Shown here piece after piece: positions 34,994 to 44,700 of a stretch of DNA of 64,000 nucleotides. The stretch is from DASQHY01 sp035602605 (GTDB lineage Bacteria; Acidobacteriota; Terriglobia; Acidiferrales; UBA7541), in NCBI GenBank assembly GCA_035602605.1, contig DATNLZ010000051.1:50455-114454 (forward strand), written 5' to 3'. Under the pieces are notes generated by a model. That model was not told the DNA's origin. It saw only the letters and a program-made list of their open reading frames with translations, and searched no databases. How positions within the stretch are numbered: position 1 is the stretch's first letter; each line of letters opens with the position of its first letter. The translations under genes and the position numbers were made by a program.

Positions 34994-35237
34994 AATCTCC
35001 TTTGCCTGCATAATCCCCAGTCTAAGCGAAAATTGACGTTTTTAGATAAGATGCGATTTTGCGCAGAACGGTATCTTATGGTTAGGGCCCTAGTCTAGTT
35101 GGCTGGTTGTCCGACGCCAGAACCCGGGCTTTTACGTCTCGCTGGGCGTGGAATTCCTAGCGATTGCTCAACTCTCCGGCAAGCCGCCGGGATGACACGT
35201 CGGGCCAAGCGGTGACTCTGATACAATTTTGCCGGCC

Positions 35238-35531
35238 GTGGCTGAGACCAGACAGGCAAAGCGTTTTTTTGTGAGTGGCAGTGTCCAAGGTGTAGGCTTC
35301 CGTTATTTTGCCAAGCGCGCTGCAGATTGGCTTGGCTTGACGGGATACGTTCGCAACTTGGACGACGGGCGCGTGGAGATTTATGCGGTGGGATCGCGCG
35401 TGCAGCTTGGCGAGCTGCGGCGTGAGCTGGAGCGCGGACCACTCAGCGCTAACGTCGGGAAGGTAATCGAAGAGCCGGCCGAATTGGCGCCAAAGTTTCT
35501 GGAGCGATTTTCAATCGAACGTGATGCATAG
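35238..35531 (+). CDS. acyP: Acylphosphatase
   Basis: Small cytoplasmic enzyme (97 residues from the GTG at 35238) that hydrolyses acyl phosphates such as acetyl phosphate. The catalytic residues are readable: Arg in QGVGFRYFA (R22) and Asn in GYVRNLDDG (N40). The ferredoxin-like beta-alpha-beta pattern and length (~90-98) match the family. The open frame begins with TTG at 35229; GTG is preferred but neither has a strong ribosome site. Fifteen bases separate it from apt, so the two are probably co-transcribed. Confidence 0.95.
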   Translation: MAETRQAKRFFVSGSVQGVGFRYFAKRAADWLGLTGYVRNLDDGRVEIYAVGSRVQLGELRRELERGPLSANVGKVIEEPAELAPKFLERFSIERDA

Positions 35532-35546
35532 AGCGGAGTCAAGTGA

Positions 35547-36068
35547 ATGGATGACCTGAAGAAGCTGATTCGCGAAGTCCCCGATTACCCGAAACAGGGA
35601 ATTCTGTTTTACGATCTGACCACGCTGCTGAAAGACAAGCACGGTTTCCATGGATTGATTCATTCTTTGTGCCAGCACTATGCGGGCAAGACCATCGATA
35701 TTGTCGCGGGAATAGAAGCGCGCGGATTTATTTTTGCGCCGGCGCTGGCCTATAGCCTGCACGCAGGGTTTGTGCCGGTGCGCAAACCGAAAAAACTTCC
35801 GGCAAAAACCGCGAGCGTTTCGTATGCCCTTGAATATGGAACGGATACGCTGGAAATTCACGAAGATGCGGTACGTCCGGGAGAGAGTGTGTTGGTGTGC
35901 GACGATTTGCTGGCCACCGGAGGCACCGCCGCTGGAACCGTGCAACTGTTGCGGCAACTGGGCGCCAAGGTCACCGGCTGCGCGTTCGCTGTGGAGCTGA
36001 CATTTCTTCATGGTCGTGCAAAACTTCCGGGGCTTGATGTGTTCTCCCTCATCCAGTACGACAAGTAG
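35547..36068 (+). CDS. apt: Adenine phosphoribosyltransferase
   Basis: Purine salvage enzyme that makes AMP from adenine and PRPP. The 173-residue product has the PRPP-binding motif VLVCDDLLATGGTA, the N-terminal IREVPDYPKQGILFYDLTTL stretch, the IVAGIEARGFIFAPALAYSL loop and the flexible loop RKPKKLPAKT. Length and order are those of bacterial Apt. It follows acyP by 15 bases and is convergent with rlmB, with a gap of only three bases. Confidence 0.97.
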   Translation: MDDLKKLIREVPDYPKQGILFYDLTTLLKDKHGFHGLIHSLCQHYAGKTIDIVAGIEARGFIFAPALAYSLHAGFVPVRKPKKLPAKTASVSYALEYGTDTLEIHEDAVRPGESVLVCDDLLATGGTAAGTVQLLRQLGAKVTGCAFAVELTFLHGRAKLPGLDVFSLIQYDK

Positions 36069-36071
36069 CGG

Positions 36072-36857
36072 TCAGGTTCGCTGCCCGCGGCGCTGGCGAA
36101 TGGCTTCGAATAGAACTACGCCGGCGGCCACCGAAACGTTGAGGGAGCGGACTGGTCCAACCGTCGGAACCGAGACGAGGAAGTCGCAGCGTTTACGCGT
36201 CAGTTCGTGGATTCCCTTGCCTTCGCCGCCAAGAATGATGCCCACGGGTAACGTAAAATCTGCTTCGGCGTAATTCTTTTCAGCGCGCTCGTCGAGCCCG
36301 ACCATCCAGAAACCGGCCTCTTTTAATTCTTCCATGGCGCGAACCAGATTGCCAACGCGCGCGACGTGCAAGTGAGCGAGGGCACCCGCGGAAGCGCGGG
36401 CGACGGTTTCGGTCAAGCCGGCGGCCCGGCGCTCAGGAATGACAAGGCCGTGAGCGCCTGCGGCCAGCGCAGTACGCACGATGGCGCCGAGATTTTGTGG
36501 ATCTTCCACTCCGTCAAGCAGGACGATGAGACCTTTCCGCGCGGCGTCATTCGATGCCTTTTCGAGGATGTCTTCCAGTGATACTGCGGCGCGGGCTGCC
36601 TCCAGAGCTACCACGCCCTGATGATCGCGAGTAGCGGCCAGTCGGTCGACTTGAGCGCGGTCTTCGAAACGCACGGGAACGCCCGAGCGGCGCGCCGCTT
36701 GGACCAACTCTTCGATGCGATCGCCGTGACGGCCAGCGGCGATGACGATGCGGTCGAGCGCGCGTCCGGCTTCGAGGGCTTCGCGGACGGCATGGATTCC
36801 AGTCAATTTAGGCATGGGCTCGATCGGTAATAGCGGAGTGGAACTCCCGTTTGCCAC
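36072..36857 (-). CDS. rlmB: 23S rRNA 2'-O-ribose methyltransferase (TrmH/RlmB family)
   Basis: SPOUT-class SAM-dependent methyltransferase, 261 residues, expected to methylate G2251 of 23S rRNA. The N-terminal substrate-binding domain (GIHAVREALEAGRALDRIVI) is followed by the knotted catalytic domain with the three motifs: VEDPQNLGAIVRTALAAGAH, GIILGGEGKGIHELTRKRC and RSLNVSVAAGVVLFEAIR. These are diagnostic of the RlmB/TrmH group; the exact target nucleotide is inferred from family. ATG at 36857 gives the longest form, and ATG at 36815 (MPKLTGIHAV) is a plausible alternative. Confidence 0.92.
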   Translation of the reverse strand: MANGSSTPLLPIEPMPKLTGIHAVREALEAGRALDRIVIAAGRHGDRIEELVQAARRSGVPVRFEDRAQVDRLAATRDHQGVVALEAARAAVSLEDILEKASNDAARKGLIVLLDGVEDPQNLGAIVRTALAAGAHGLVIPERRAAGLTETVARASAGALAHLHVARVGNLVRAMEELKEAGFWMVGLDERAEKNYAEADFTLPVGIILGGEGKGIHELTRKRCDFLVSVPTVGPVRSLNVSVAAGVVLFEAIRQRRGQRT

Positions 36858-37000
36858 CCCGCGGTTCAGCCACGACAGAGGATAGGTTACCCCTTCACAG
36901 AGTGGGCTGTAAAATGAGCCGTAGCCTTAGATCATGCGATCCTTTTCGGAGATAGCAGACCCCATGCAGATCCGGAAGCTTTACTGTGATCCCGGAGCAA

Positions 37001-37663
37001 TCACATCTGGCCTAGGGGGAGAAAGTATTGAGTGCCGGTCACGGGGTCCTGCAATCGCCGGAGTAACTGCTGAAGATCGACGTTGCGGTTCACGAAATCA
37101 ATTTCTGATGTGTTGATCACCAAGAGATTAGAGGCGGAGTAACGAAAGAAAAAATGTTCGTAGGCTTCGATGACAGCTTCGAGATACTCGGGCGAAATCT
37201 GGGTTTCCTCGCGAGCGCCTTTTCTTTCGATGCGTCCCTGAAGAACAGCGGGTGTAGCTTGCAGGTAAATCACGAGGTCCGGCGGACGGATCCCGGGGGC
37301 GAATTCCTCAAAGTATCGTTCGTATAACTTCAGCTCCTCGTCGTCAAGATTGAGGTTGGCAAAAATTTTGTCCTTTTCAAACAGAAAATCACCCAGCACA
37401 GGCCCGGGAGATTCAATCGCCAGGGCTTCACGCAAGCGGCGATGGCGCTCGATCAAAAAATACATCTGCGTGCGAAAGGCGGATCCCTGTTTCTCGCTGT
37501 AAAAATCAGAAAGAAAGGGATTGTCGTCGCAATCAAAAATGCGGCGAGCATGCAACCGCTCAGCAAGGATCTTGGCGAGCGTCGATTTGCCCACGCGAAT
37601 CGGGCCTTCGATGACGATGTAGCGGGGCACATCAAAGCAGGGGTTTTTTTTCGCAGCTTCCAT
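37001..37663 (-). CDS. Deoxynucleoside kinase
   Basis: A 220-residue kinase of the deoxyadenosine/deoxyguanosine kinase group that phosphorylates deoxynucleosides for salvage. It has the P-loop IEGPIRVGKST, a substrate-binding stretch TQMYFLIERHRRLREA, the FLFEKDKIFA segment in the place of the family DR-motif region, and a lid with RIERKGAREE. The length fits the bacterial dNK family (~210-220). Which base is preferred cannot be read. It is a single gene, 140 bases from rlmB, and both are minus-strand. Confidence 0.9.
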   Translation of the reverse strand: MEAAKKNPCFDVPRYIVIEGPIRVGKSTLAKILAERLHARRIFDCDDNPFLSDFYSEKQGSAFRTQMYFLIERHRRLREALAIESPGPVLGDFLFEKDKIFANLNLDDEELKLYERYFEEFAPGIRPPDLVIYLQATPAVLQGRIERKGAREETQISPEYLEAVIEAYEHFFFRYSASNLLVINTSEIDFVNRNVDLQQLLRRLQDPVTGTQYFLPLGQM

Positions 37664-37787
37664 TTTGACCGCTTGCTTTCCTTCCTGAATGCGTGCGTTC
37701 CGACAGCGGCGCGATTATAACAGACGAGCTAATTCGAGGCGTAAGACCCTGGCAGGGCTATCTTCGGCCCTCTCTTCGCGCATCCCT

Positions 37788-37840
37788 GGAGCTCGCTCGT
37801 TCGGTGGCCCAGCACCGCATCCCCGTATCGAGCGAGCTCC
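37788..37840. repeat. Perfect 12-base inverted repeat with nested hairpin
   Basis: GGAGCTCGCTCG (37788-37799) and CGAGCGAGCTCC (37829-37840) are exact complements; inside, CGGTG and CACCG (about 37802-37817) form a second stem. It lies in the 383-base gap between the kinase and the orphan gene at 38047. It resembles a REP-type palindromic element, but only one copy is seen here. The rest of the gap (37664-38046) shows no gene. Confidence 0.55.
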
Positions 37841-38046
37841 CTCGCCGCCTGTTTGTCACCTAAGGTTTTTCCCATGTAGAAGTACTAACCCGGGCGTACC
37901 ACGAATACGGAAATCCCCGTAGAGCGGATGGTCCATGGCGAATGAAACCGGTCGCCCATGGCTACTGTTTTGTGATACAGGTAAGCTTGCGACGCTGGTA
38001 GAAAAATCCGATTTCGCTTGATGCACGCCGAACTGAGGAGATTAAG

Positions 38047-38715
38047 ATGCTGCTGGCCCTTGTGGTATTGCTTTTTCCGGCCCCGCCGGCGCACTACGCA
38101 ACAACCGATGCCGACGGTCCGAAACCGGCGATACGCGCGGCAGTGCGGCCATTGTTGTTCTCGAAAGAGACGTCCGATGCGGCCCCCACTGAAACAGCGG
38201 CCGGTGTGCCAGAGATTCCGCTGACCAAGTCTTTCCCGAGTGATGTTCCGGCGATCGCAAACATGAGGCATGCCGAGCCCGTGCCGCCTTCGAATTATTT
38301 TCCGGAGTCGCCCGCGCCCCGTCTTGCCGCCGGCCCCTTTACGGTCTCGAACACTTTTGAAGCGCCCATCAAGCCTGCGGTGCGCGCCATGGATCGCGAA
38401 TCCCTTGCAAGTCGGCGTCTTTGGTACGGCCTTCTTGCCGCCGGGCATACCGCGGCGACATTCGACGCCTATTCCACGCGACGAGTCATTTCGCGCAACA
38501 CCGGTACAGAACGCAATCCGTTGCTGCGGCCATTCGCGAATTCGAACTCCTTGTATGTTGCCGTGCAAGCCAGCCCGCTCTTGATGGATTATTTGGGACG
38601 CAAGATGATGAAAAGCGAAAGCTCATGGGTCCGGCGCATGTGGTGGCTCCCGCAGTCCGTCGGAACCGCGGCCTCGCTTCTAAGCGGCGTTCATAACATT
38701 CGTATCTCCCAATAA
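38047..38715 (+). CDS. Hypothetical membrane-associated protein
   Basis: A 222-residue protein of unknown function with an N-terminal hydrophobic signal (LLALVVLLFPAPPAHYA), a Pro/Ala-rich middle (~25-105) and a conserved-looking C-terminal half with two hydrophobic helices: RRLWYGLLAAGHTAATFDAY, RNTGTERNPLLRPFANSNSL, and VAVQASPLLMDYLGRKMMKS. The ATG at 38047 follows GAGGAG closely, which supports translation. A longer antisense frame at 37885-38568 has no ribosome site and was rejected. No partner gene is evident. Confidence 0.7.
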   Translation: MLLALVVLLFPAPPAHYATTDADGPKPAIRAAVRPLLFSKETSDAAPTETAAGVPEIPLTKSFPSDVPAIANMRHAEPVPPSNYFPESPAPRLAAGPFTVSNTFEAPIKPAVRAMDRESLASRRLWYGLLAAGHTAATFDAYSTRRVISRNTGTERNPLLRPFANSNSLYVAVQASPLLMDYLGRKMMKSESSWVRRMWWLPQSVGTAASLLSGVHNIRISQ

Positions 38716-38731
38716 ATATTTCTGTAAGCGC

Positions 38732-38762
38732 CGTCTGGCCGTGGAAAATCCACGGCGAGACG
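38732..38762 (+). terminator. Strong hairpin downstream of the orphan gene
   Basis: GCCGTGGA (38738-38745) pairs with TCCACGGC (38749-38756) around AAA; after one G-G mismatch, CGTCT (38732-38736) pairs with AGACG (38758-38762). It starts 16 bases after the stop at 38715. No T run follows, so it may be a transcript-end stabiliser or a weak terminator. The rest of the gap to 39050 has no gene. Confidence 0.5.
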
Positions 38763-39050
38763 ACCACCTGCGCTTCGCGCATTCCTGACAAGTTCGTTGC
38801 TGGTTATCTTGGAATGACTGCTGTTGCCAGTTCCTCGCTCCATTCCTAACAACGTTCCGTAAGGCATTCTAAAGTGTAACTTCTTGGTGTGATTTCGCCT
38901 CCAATAGCGGCGCGGGGCTGAGATGCGGATATGCGCGGTTACTTAAGGGGGTCCTCGCTGACTTTGGTCCTGCGTGGTCCTGCGCGGATCATTTGGAGTT
39001 TAAAGAACTTTCATTTAGGATTCAGGGACTCTTCATGAGGAGCTAATACA

Positions 39051-39140
39051 ATGATGTTGGATCGCGCCGTTGATGAAATTAGCGAACCACAGGGCGCGTT
39101 AGACACAACCAGGTTGGAATTGTTGACCGGTAAGCGGTAA
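39051..39140 (+). CDS. Possible 29-residue leader ORF before the efflux operon
   Basis: ATG at 39051, with GAGGAG nine bases upstream, opens a 29-codon frame (MMLDRAVDEISEPQGALDTT, then RLELLTGKR) that ends with TAA at 39138, 33 bases before the TolC-like gene. Its position and good ribosome site suggest a leader peptide or small regulatory protein. I do not recognise it, and it has no run of rare or identical codons that would indicate attenuation. Confidence 0.35.
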   Translation: MMLDRAVDEISEPQGALDTTRLELLTGKR

Positions 39141-39173
39141 CACATTGCGGATGGAAAAAGGTGGCCGAGGATC

Positions 39174-40565
39174 TTGAAAGCGCTGCTTAAACTTTGTTTG
39201 ATGATGCTGGTGCTTGCGACCTCGGGGCAGAGCCTCGTGGCACAGACCCGCCCGACGCAGCAAGAGACTTCTGGACAACGAACTTCTCCCGAAAGGCAAA
39301 AGCCGACCGCGCAACAACCACAGGCGGAAGCGCCGGCACGACAGCCTGCGGTAGATTCATCAACGCAGCAGCCGGCGCCCCAGGGCACGCCTCTCACGCT
39401 GGGCGATGCCCTCGACAGGGCGAACCGGCAAAATTTGGAGTTGGCCACGGCCCGCCTGCGGAGAGCGGTATCGCAGGCGGGGATTCGTATTGCCGGGCAG
39501 CTTCCTAACCCATCGATCATTTTTAATGCGGCTCGCGACACACCGCACGAAAGCCTCCTTTTCGATCAACAATTCGACATAAACGGCAAACGTCGCCGCC
39601 GTGTCGAACTCGCGCAGCAACAAGATGCGTTGGTTGGTCTTGACGCGGATACCCTGGTCCGCCAGATTCGCCGGCGCGTGCGCGCCGCGTTTTATGCCGC
39701 CGCCCGGTCACACAGCGCTACTGTCCACCAACAAAATACATTTTCTTTGGCACAACGCGTGCGCGAGATCGCGCAGTCGCGGTTTGAAGCGGGGGACATT
39801 CCGCAACTGGAAGTACTCCAGGCTGATTTGGAAGTGGCGCGCACGCAAACAGAATTTATCATCGCTCAGCAGCGGGAAAAGCTTGCCGCGAGTGATTTGA
39901 ATCTGCTCCTTAATGAGCCAGGTGACAAAGTGTGGGACCTTGGCGCTTCGCTGGAGGCTGCGCCACCTGCATTCAGTCTTAATGATTTGATCACGCGGGC
40001 GTATGGCACCAATGCAGACTTAATGCATCTGGCACAAGAGGTAAACGTGGAACAGGCGCGGCTCAGAAGTCTGCGTGCCGAACGCATTCCCAGCCTGGGT
40101 ATCCAAGCTGGCGTGGATTTCAACTCGCCTGCAGGTCCCGCTGATCCAGTCACCGGGAATGCCGGGGGTTTCAAGATTGGAGGACGCGGGCAGCTTACCG
40201 TGCCCGTGCCGATCTTTGCGCGCAACCAGGGCGAGATCGCGCAGTCGTTTGCCACCTCGCGCGTGCTCGAGAGTCAGATAGCTGCGTCTCGTCGGGCAGT
40301 GTCCGGCCGAGTGGCCGTGGTCTACTATGAGTGGTCTACGCGGCAAGCACAGGTAGAGATGTACCGGCGCACGCTTTTGCCGGCAGCGCTGCGGCTTGAA
40401 ACTATGATGGAGGAAAGCTATCGCGCCGGCCGCGCCAACCTTCTCAACGTGCTCGACGCGCAACGTAACGTTCAGCAGGTGCAGCGTGATTACCTGGATA
40501 GCTTGCTGGCTCTGCAAAACGCGTTTGCCGATCTCGAAGAAGCTGTAGGCGGGCCTCTCGATTAG
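39174..40565 (+). CDS. TolC family outer-membrane efflux protein
   Basis: Outer-membrane channel of a tripartite pump, 463 residues. A signal peptide (LLKLCLMMLVLATSG, cleavage near LVAQ) is followed by a Gln/Pro-rich linker (~25-72) and two TolC (OEP) repeats: LTLGDALDRANRQNLELATA and, in the second half, FSLNDLITRAYGTNADLMHL. The C-terminal helices contain YRAGRANLLNVLDAQRNVQQ. It is closest in layout to CusC/CzcC-type channels. The start is TTG at 39174 with GAGGA just before it. The adaptor gene begins 13 bases later, so the three pump genes form an operon. Confidence 0.93.
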   Translation: MKALLKLCLMMLVLATSGQSLVAQTRPTQQETSGQRTSPERQKPTAQQPQAEAPARQPAVDSSTQQPAPQGTPLTLGDALDRANRQNLELATARLRRAVSQAGIRIAGQLPNPSIIFNAARDTPHESLLFDQQFDINGKRRRRVELAQQQDALVGLDADTLVRQIRRRVRAAFYAAARSHSATVHQQNTFSLAQRVREIAQSRFEAGDIPQLEVLQADLEVARTQTEFIIAQQREKLAASDLNLLLNEPGDKVWDLGASLEAAPPAFSLNDLITRAYGTNADLMHLAQEVNVEQARLRSLRAERIPSLGIQAGVDFNSPAGPADPVTGNAGGFKIGGRGQLTVPVPIFARNQGEIAQSFATSRVLESQIAASRRAVSGRVAVVYYEWSTRQAQVEMYRRTLLPAALRLETMMEESYRAGRANLLNVLDAQRNVQQVQRDYLDSLLALQNAFADLEEAVGGPLD

Positions 40566-40578
40566 AAGGAGCGTAGGA

Positions 40579-41718
40579 GTGAAGCGCATTTATCAGCACG
40601 ATTTTTTCGCGACATTGCTCCTCATTGCTGGACTCGCCGGTTGTTCCGGCCAGCCTGCCGCGGACCAAGGCACTCCGACCCCGGTTGCTGAGGTTACTGT
40701 GACGCAGGTGAAGCGCGGCGACATCGCTGAGATCATGCGCATCACCGGCACCATTGCGGCGCTGCCCAACCAGGACGTTAAGATCCCCGCGCAAGTTGCC
40801 GGGCGGGTCACAGAGATGAGGGTTGCCGAAGGGGATCGCGTTAACGCTGGTCAATTGCTTGCCAAGATTGACGACACCACCTACCGCGACCAGCTTGCTC
40901 AGTTGGAAGCGACCGAGGCGCAAGCCAGAGCAAATTTAGAGAACGCTAGGCTGAATCACGCGCGCAGTGAGGATCTGTTCAAGCGGGGTATCGCATCGCG
41001 CAAAGAAGTCGAAGACACGCGCACACAAGAAAGCGTGGCCCAGGCGGCGGTTGCTCAGGCGCAAGCGGCCGTTTCCGCCGCGCGCCTCCAAGTATCGCGC
41101 ACCAACATTCACTCACCAATCTCTGGGCTTGTGGTGAAGCGTTTTGTGAATGTGGGCGAACAGGTGGATGGCACAGCGGCGCAGCCGGTCGTCGAAGTGG
41201 CGAATTACAACGAAGTAGAGCTGCTGGGCAACTTTCCCGCCCCCTATATGGGGAAACTTCGTACCGGCCAGTCGCTCACAATTTCAAGTGACGCCTTTCC
41301 GGGGAAGACGTTTACCGGGCGGGTAGTCGCTATTTCTCCGGCAGTGGATCCTGCCACTAACGCTGGTCTGGTGCGCATACGTTTCGCGAATCCTGCCGGG
41401 CTATTGCGTTTGGGGATGGTGCTGACCGCTCAGACACCGGTTGATAAGCACTCCGGGGCCCTGATCGTACCGCCGCAGTCCATTTATCGTGATGAGCAAG
41501 GAACGCCGCACGTTTATAAGGTCAGCGCGGATAACGCTGAAGCGGTCAGCGTTACACTGGGCATTCAGAATCAGGACGCAGTTGAATTGCTCTCGGGCGT
41601 ACAAGCGGGCGATACGGTGATCGTCACGGGCGGCTACGGTCTCCCCGACAAAGCAAAAGTCCGAGTTAAAAACGCTGCGCCTGCACCTGCAGACTCCAAA
41701 GGGATCGCCCAACCGTGA
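40579..41718 (+). CDS. RND efflux periplasmic adaptor (membrane fusion protein)
   Basis: A 379-residue lipoprotein linking the inner-membrane pump to the TolC channel. The signal ends in a lipobox (LIAGLAGC, Cys 22). Next come the lipoyl half-motifs (QDVKIPAQVAGRVTEMRVAE and HSPISGLVVKRFVNVGEQVD) flanking a helical hairpin (~85-165), a beta-barrel domain (LLGNFPAPYMGKLRTGQSLT) and the membrane-proximal domain. The start is GTG at 40579 with AGGAG upstream. Its stop overlaps the pump start by four bases (GTGA). Confidence 0.93.
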   Translation: MKRIYQHDFFATLLLIAGLAGCSGQPAADQGTPTPVAEVTVTQVKRGDIAEIMRITGTIAALPNQDVKIPAQVAGRVTEMRVAEGDRVNAGQLLAKIDDTTYRDQLAQLEATEAQARANLENARLNHARSEDLFKRGIASRKEVEDTRTQESVAQAAVAQAQAAVSAARLQVSRTNIHSPISGLVVKRFVNVGEQVDGTAAQPVVEVANYNEVELLGNFPAPYMGKLRTGQSLTISSDAFPGKTFTGRVVAISPAVDPATNAGLVRIRFANPAGLLRLGMVLTAQTPVDKHSGALIVPPQSIYRDEQGTPHVYKVSADNAEAVSVTLGIQNQDAVELLSGVQAGDTVIVTGGYGLPDKAKVRVKNAAPAPADSKGIAQP

Positions 41719-44700
41719 ACCTGGTTGCTTTTTTCCGCCGCAACCGTTTTGCGGTTTATCTGATTACCGCGTTCCTGCTAATCGCCGGGGCCATGGCAGC
41801 CTTTTCGTTGCCAAGTAATATTTATCCTGAGCTTAATTTTCCACGCATTGTAATTCTGGCGCACTCGGGTGACCTCGCGCCCGATACCATGCTGGTGGTC
41901 GTCACGCGACCGTTGGAGGAAGCTGCGGGAACAGTTCTCGGCATCCGGCGCGTGCGTTCGAAGACCATTCGGGGCTCAAGCGAGATTTCCATGTTGTTCA
42001 ATCCCGACATGGATATGCAGCTGGCGTTGCAGCTGGTGCAATCTCGGGTAGCGGAAAGCCGTAGCCTACTTCCCCTGGATACCGAAATTCAGGTTGAGCG
42101 TGTGACGCCCGCGGTCTTTCCCGTTTTTTCTCTTATTCTGAATGGGGACGTTCCCGCCGAGGATTTGCGCGACAAGGCTTTCTATGTGTTGAGGCCGTTG
42201 ATCAGCCGTATTCCGGGGGTTGGACAAATCAATGTCCAGGGGACCGACACGCGTGAAGTGTCCGTCATCGTCGATCCGCAGAAGATCGCCTCGCACCACA
42301 TTTCGCTCGTGGATGTAGCCGATCGGTTGCGCGCCACCAATACCACGAGCTCTGTGGGCCGTTTGCAAAAGGATTATTTACAGTATCTGGTCCTGTCGAC
42401 GAATCAATTCACTTCGCTCGAGGATGTGCGCAACACGGTCGTCAGCACCGAAGGGCAGTCGCCGGTGCGTCTGGGTGACATTGCCGAAGTCCGCGACGGT
42501 GTCGAGGACCGGCGCATGCTCGTTACCGGTAATGGCCGGCCCGCGGCGCTCATCAGTGTCACCCGCCAGATCGGCGGGAACATTATCGACATCACGTCAC
42601 AAATCAAGCAACTCACCACTAATCTTGGGAATGCCATCCCCAAAACGCTGCATCTTTCGGTCGTGTATGACCTAGGCGAGTTTGTGGCCTCGGCGATGGC
42701 TAATGTTCGCGATGCTATTTTGATCGGCGCTGCGCTGGCCATTCTGATTCTATTTGTATTCTTGCGCGAGCTACGCACCACCCTGATTGCATCGGTAACG
42801 CTCCCCCTTTGCGTAATCTCCACGTTTTTCTTCCTCAAGTTTTTTGGTGGCACTCTGAATTTGATGTCGCTCGGAGGCCTGGCCATTGCCATCGGTCTGA
42901 TTATCGACGATGCCGTCGTCATCATTGAGAACATATACCGGCATCTCGGGCTGGGTGAATCGCCACAGGAAGCGGCTGAACGTGGTACCCGGGAACTTCT
43001 TGGTCCGGTGGTGGGTTCGACGATGACCACGCTCGTCGTATTCCTCCCGCTGGGGCTACTCAAGGGTGTCGTAGGCGAATTCTTCCGGGCCCTCTGTCTG
43101 ACCCTCGGCGTCTCCGTGCTGCTTTCGTTGGTTTTTGCGGTGACTCTGGTGCCGTTGCTCTGCGAGGTTTTTCTGAGGTCCAGCGCGTACCGCAGCTCGG
43201 CGGAAAAATTCATTGAGCCTGTGCATCGTGCTTACGAACGCACGGTGCGTTGGGCGCTGGGCAAGCGGCTGGTGTTCGCACTGGCTGCCGTGGTTACCAT
43301 CGCTCTCGCGGTTTTCTTGTACACGCGACTGGGCACGGGCTTTTTACCGGAGATGGATGAAGGCGGATTTGTTCTCGATTACCGTACGCCGGCCGGCACG
43401 TCACTGGCAGAGACCGATCGGGTTTTGCGCCAGATTGAAGCGCGAGTTGCGAAGTTGCCGGAGACGGCTTCTTTCACGCGGCGCACTGGGGCCGAATTTG
43501 GTCTTTACGCTACGGAGCAAAATACCGGGGATATCCTGGTCAGGCTGAAGCCACTTTCGCAGCGAAAACGACCGATCGACCAAATCATCAATGATTTGCG
43601 TACCGAGATCCTTCAGAACATCCCTGGGATCTCCGTTGAATTCATACAAATCCTCCAGGACATGATCGGCGACCTCGAGGGCGCGCCGGCTCCGGTTGAG
43701 GTGAAAATTTTTGGCGATAACATGAGCGTGCTCCAGCAGGCCGCGATTGATGTTGGCCCCAAAATCGAAAAAATTCCGGGAATTGTGGATTTCAAGGCTC
43801 TGCAAAAAGGCAATCCTGAAATTGTGTTTCACGTGGATGCGGCCGCTGCTGGCCGCGTGGGAATGACCGTGGACCAAATTTCGCAACAGGTGAGCGCGGG
43901 ATTGCTCGGCGTAACCAGCACCACCTTCCGCGTGGCCGACCACACCATCGGGATTCGCGTGCGATTCCCCGATGCGTTTCGCTACAATTATGCAGACCTG
44001 CTCCAGTTTCCCATCAATACTCCGAGCAAACAAATCGTGCCGCTGACTTCAGTGGCGCACGTAGAAGAAACTCGCGGAGAGAATCAGTTGGCACGCGAAA
44101 ATCAGCGCCTGATGATTGCGCTAACTGCCCGCCTGGAGAACCGCGATCTTGGCAGCACGATCAAAGATGTGCAGAAAGTACTGAACGACAGCAAACTGCC
44201 TGCCGGTTGCACGTATGAGATCGCTGGGCAATATGAGACCCAGCAAAGCACGTTTCATGATTTGCTTTCAGTGCTGGGTCTGGCGCTCGCCGCAGTCTTT
44301 ACCGTCGTTGTGGCGCAGTTCCGCGGCTTCCGCCCGGCATTGATCATTCTTTCTGCTGTGCCGCTTTCGATGTTGGGTGTCTTTGGAATGTTGCTGCTTA
44401 CCAACAGCCCTCTGAATGTTTCGTCTTTCATGGGCGTCATTTTGATGGTGGGTCTGGTCGTGAAGAACGGCATTATTCTCTTTGAGTATGTCCACAAGCT
44501 CTGGGAAGAAGACAAACTGCCGCTACACGAAGCGTTGGTTCAAGCTGGTCGAATCCGTGTGCGGCCGATTCTGATGACCACCCTCGCTACGATTTTCGGG
44601 CTGTTACCGCTGGCGCTGGGACTCGGGTCCGGTGCAGAATTGCAGAAGCCGCTAGCGCTCGCAGTGATTGGCGGGCTGACACTCTCCACCTTTATCACCC

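Noticed and set aside
37885..38568. Long minus-strand frame (227 codons) opposite the orphan gene at 38047
   Set aside because: Arg/Cys-rich shadow translation without a ribosome site; the plus-strand gene has GAGGAG and a signal peptide.
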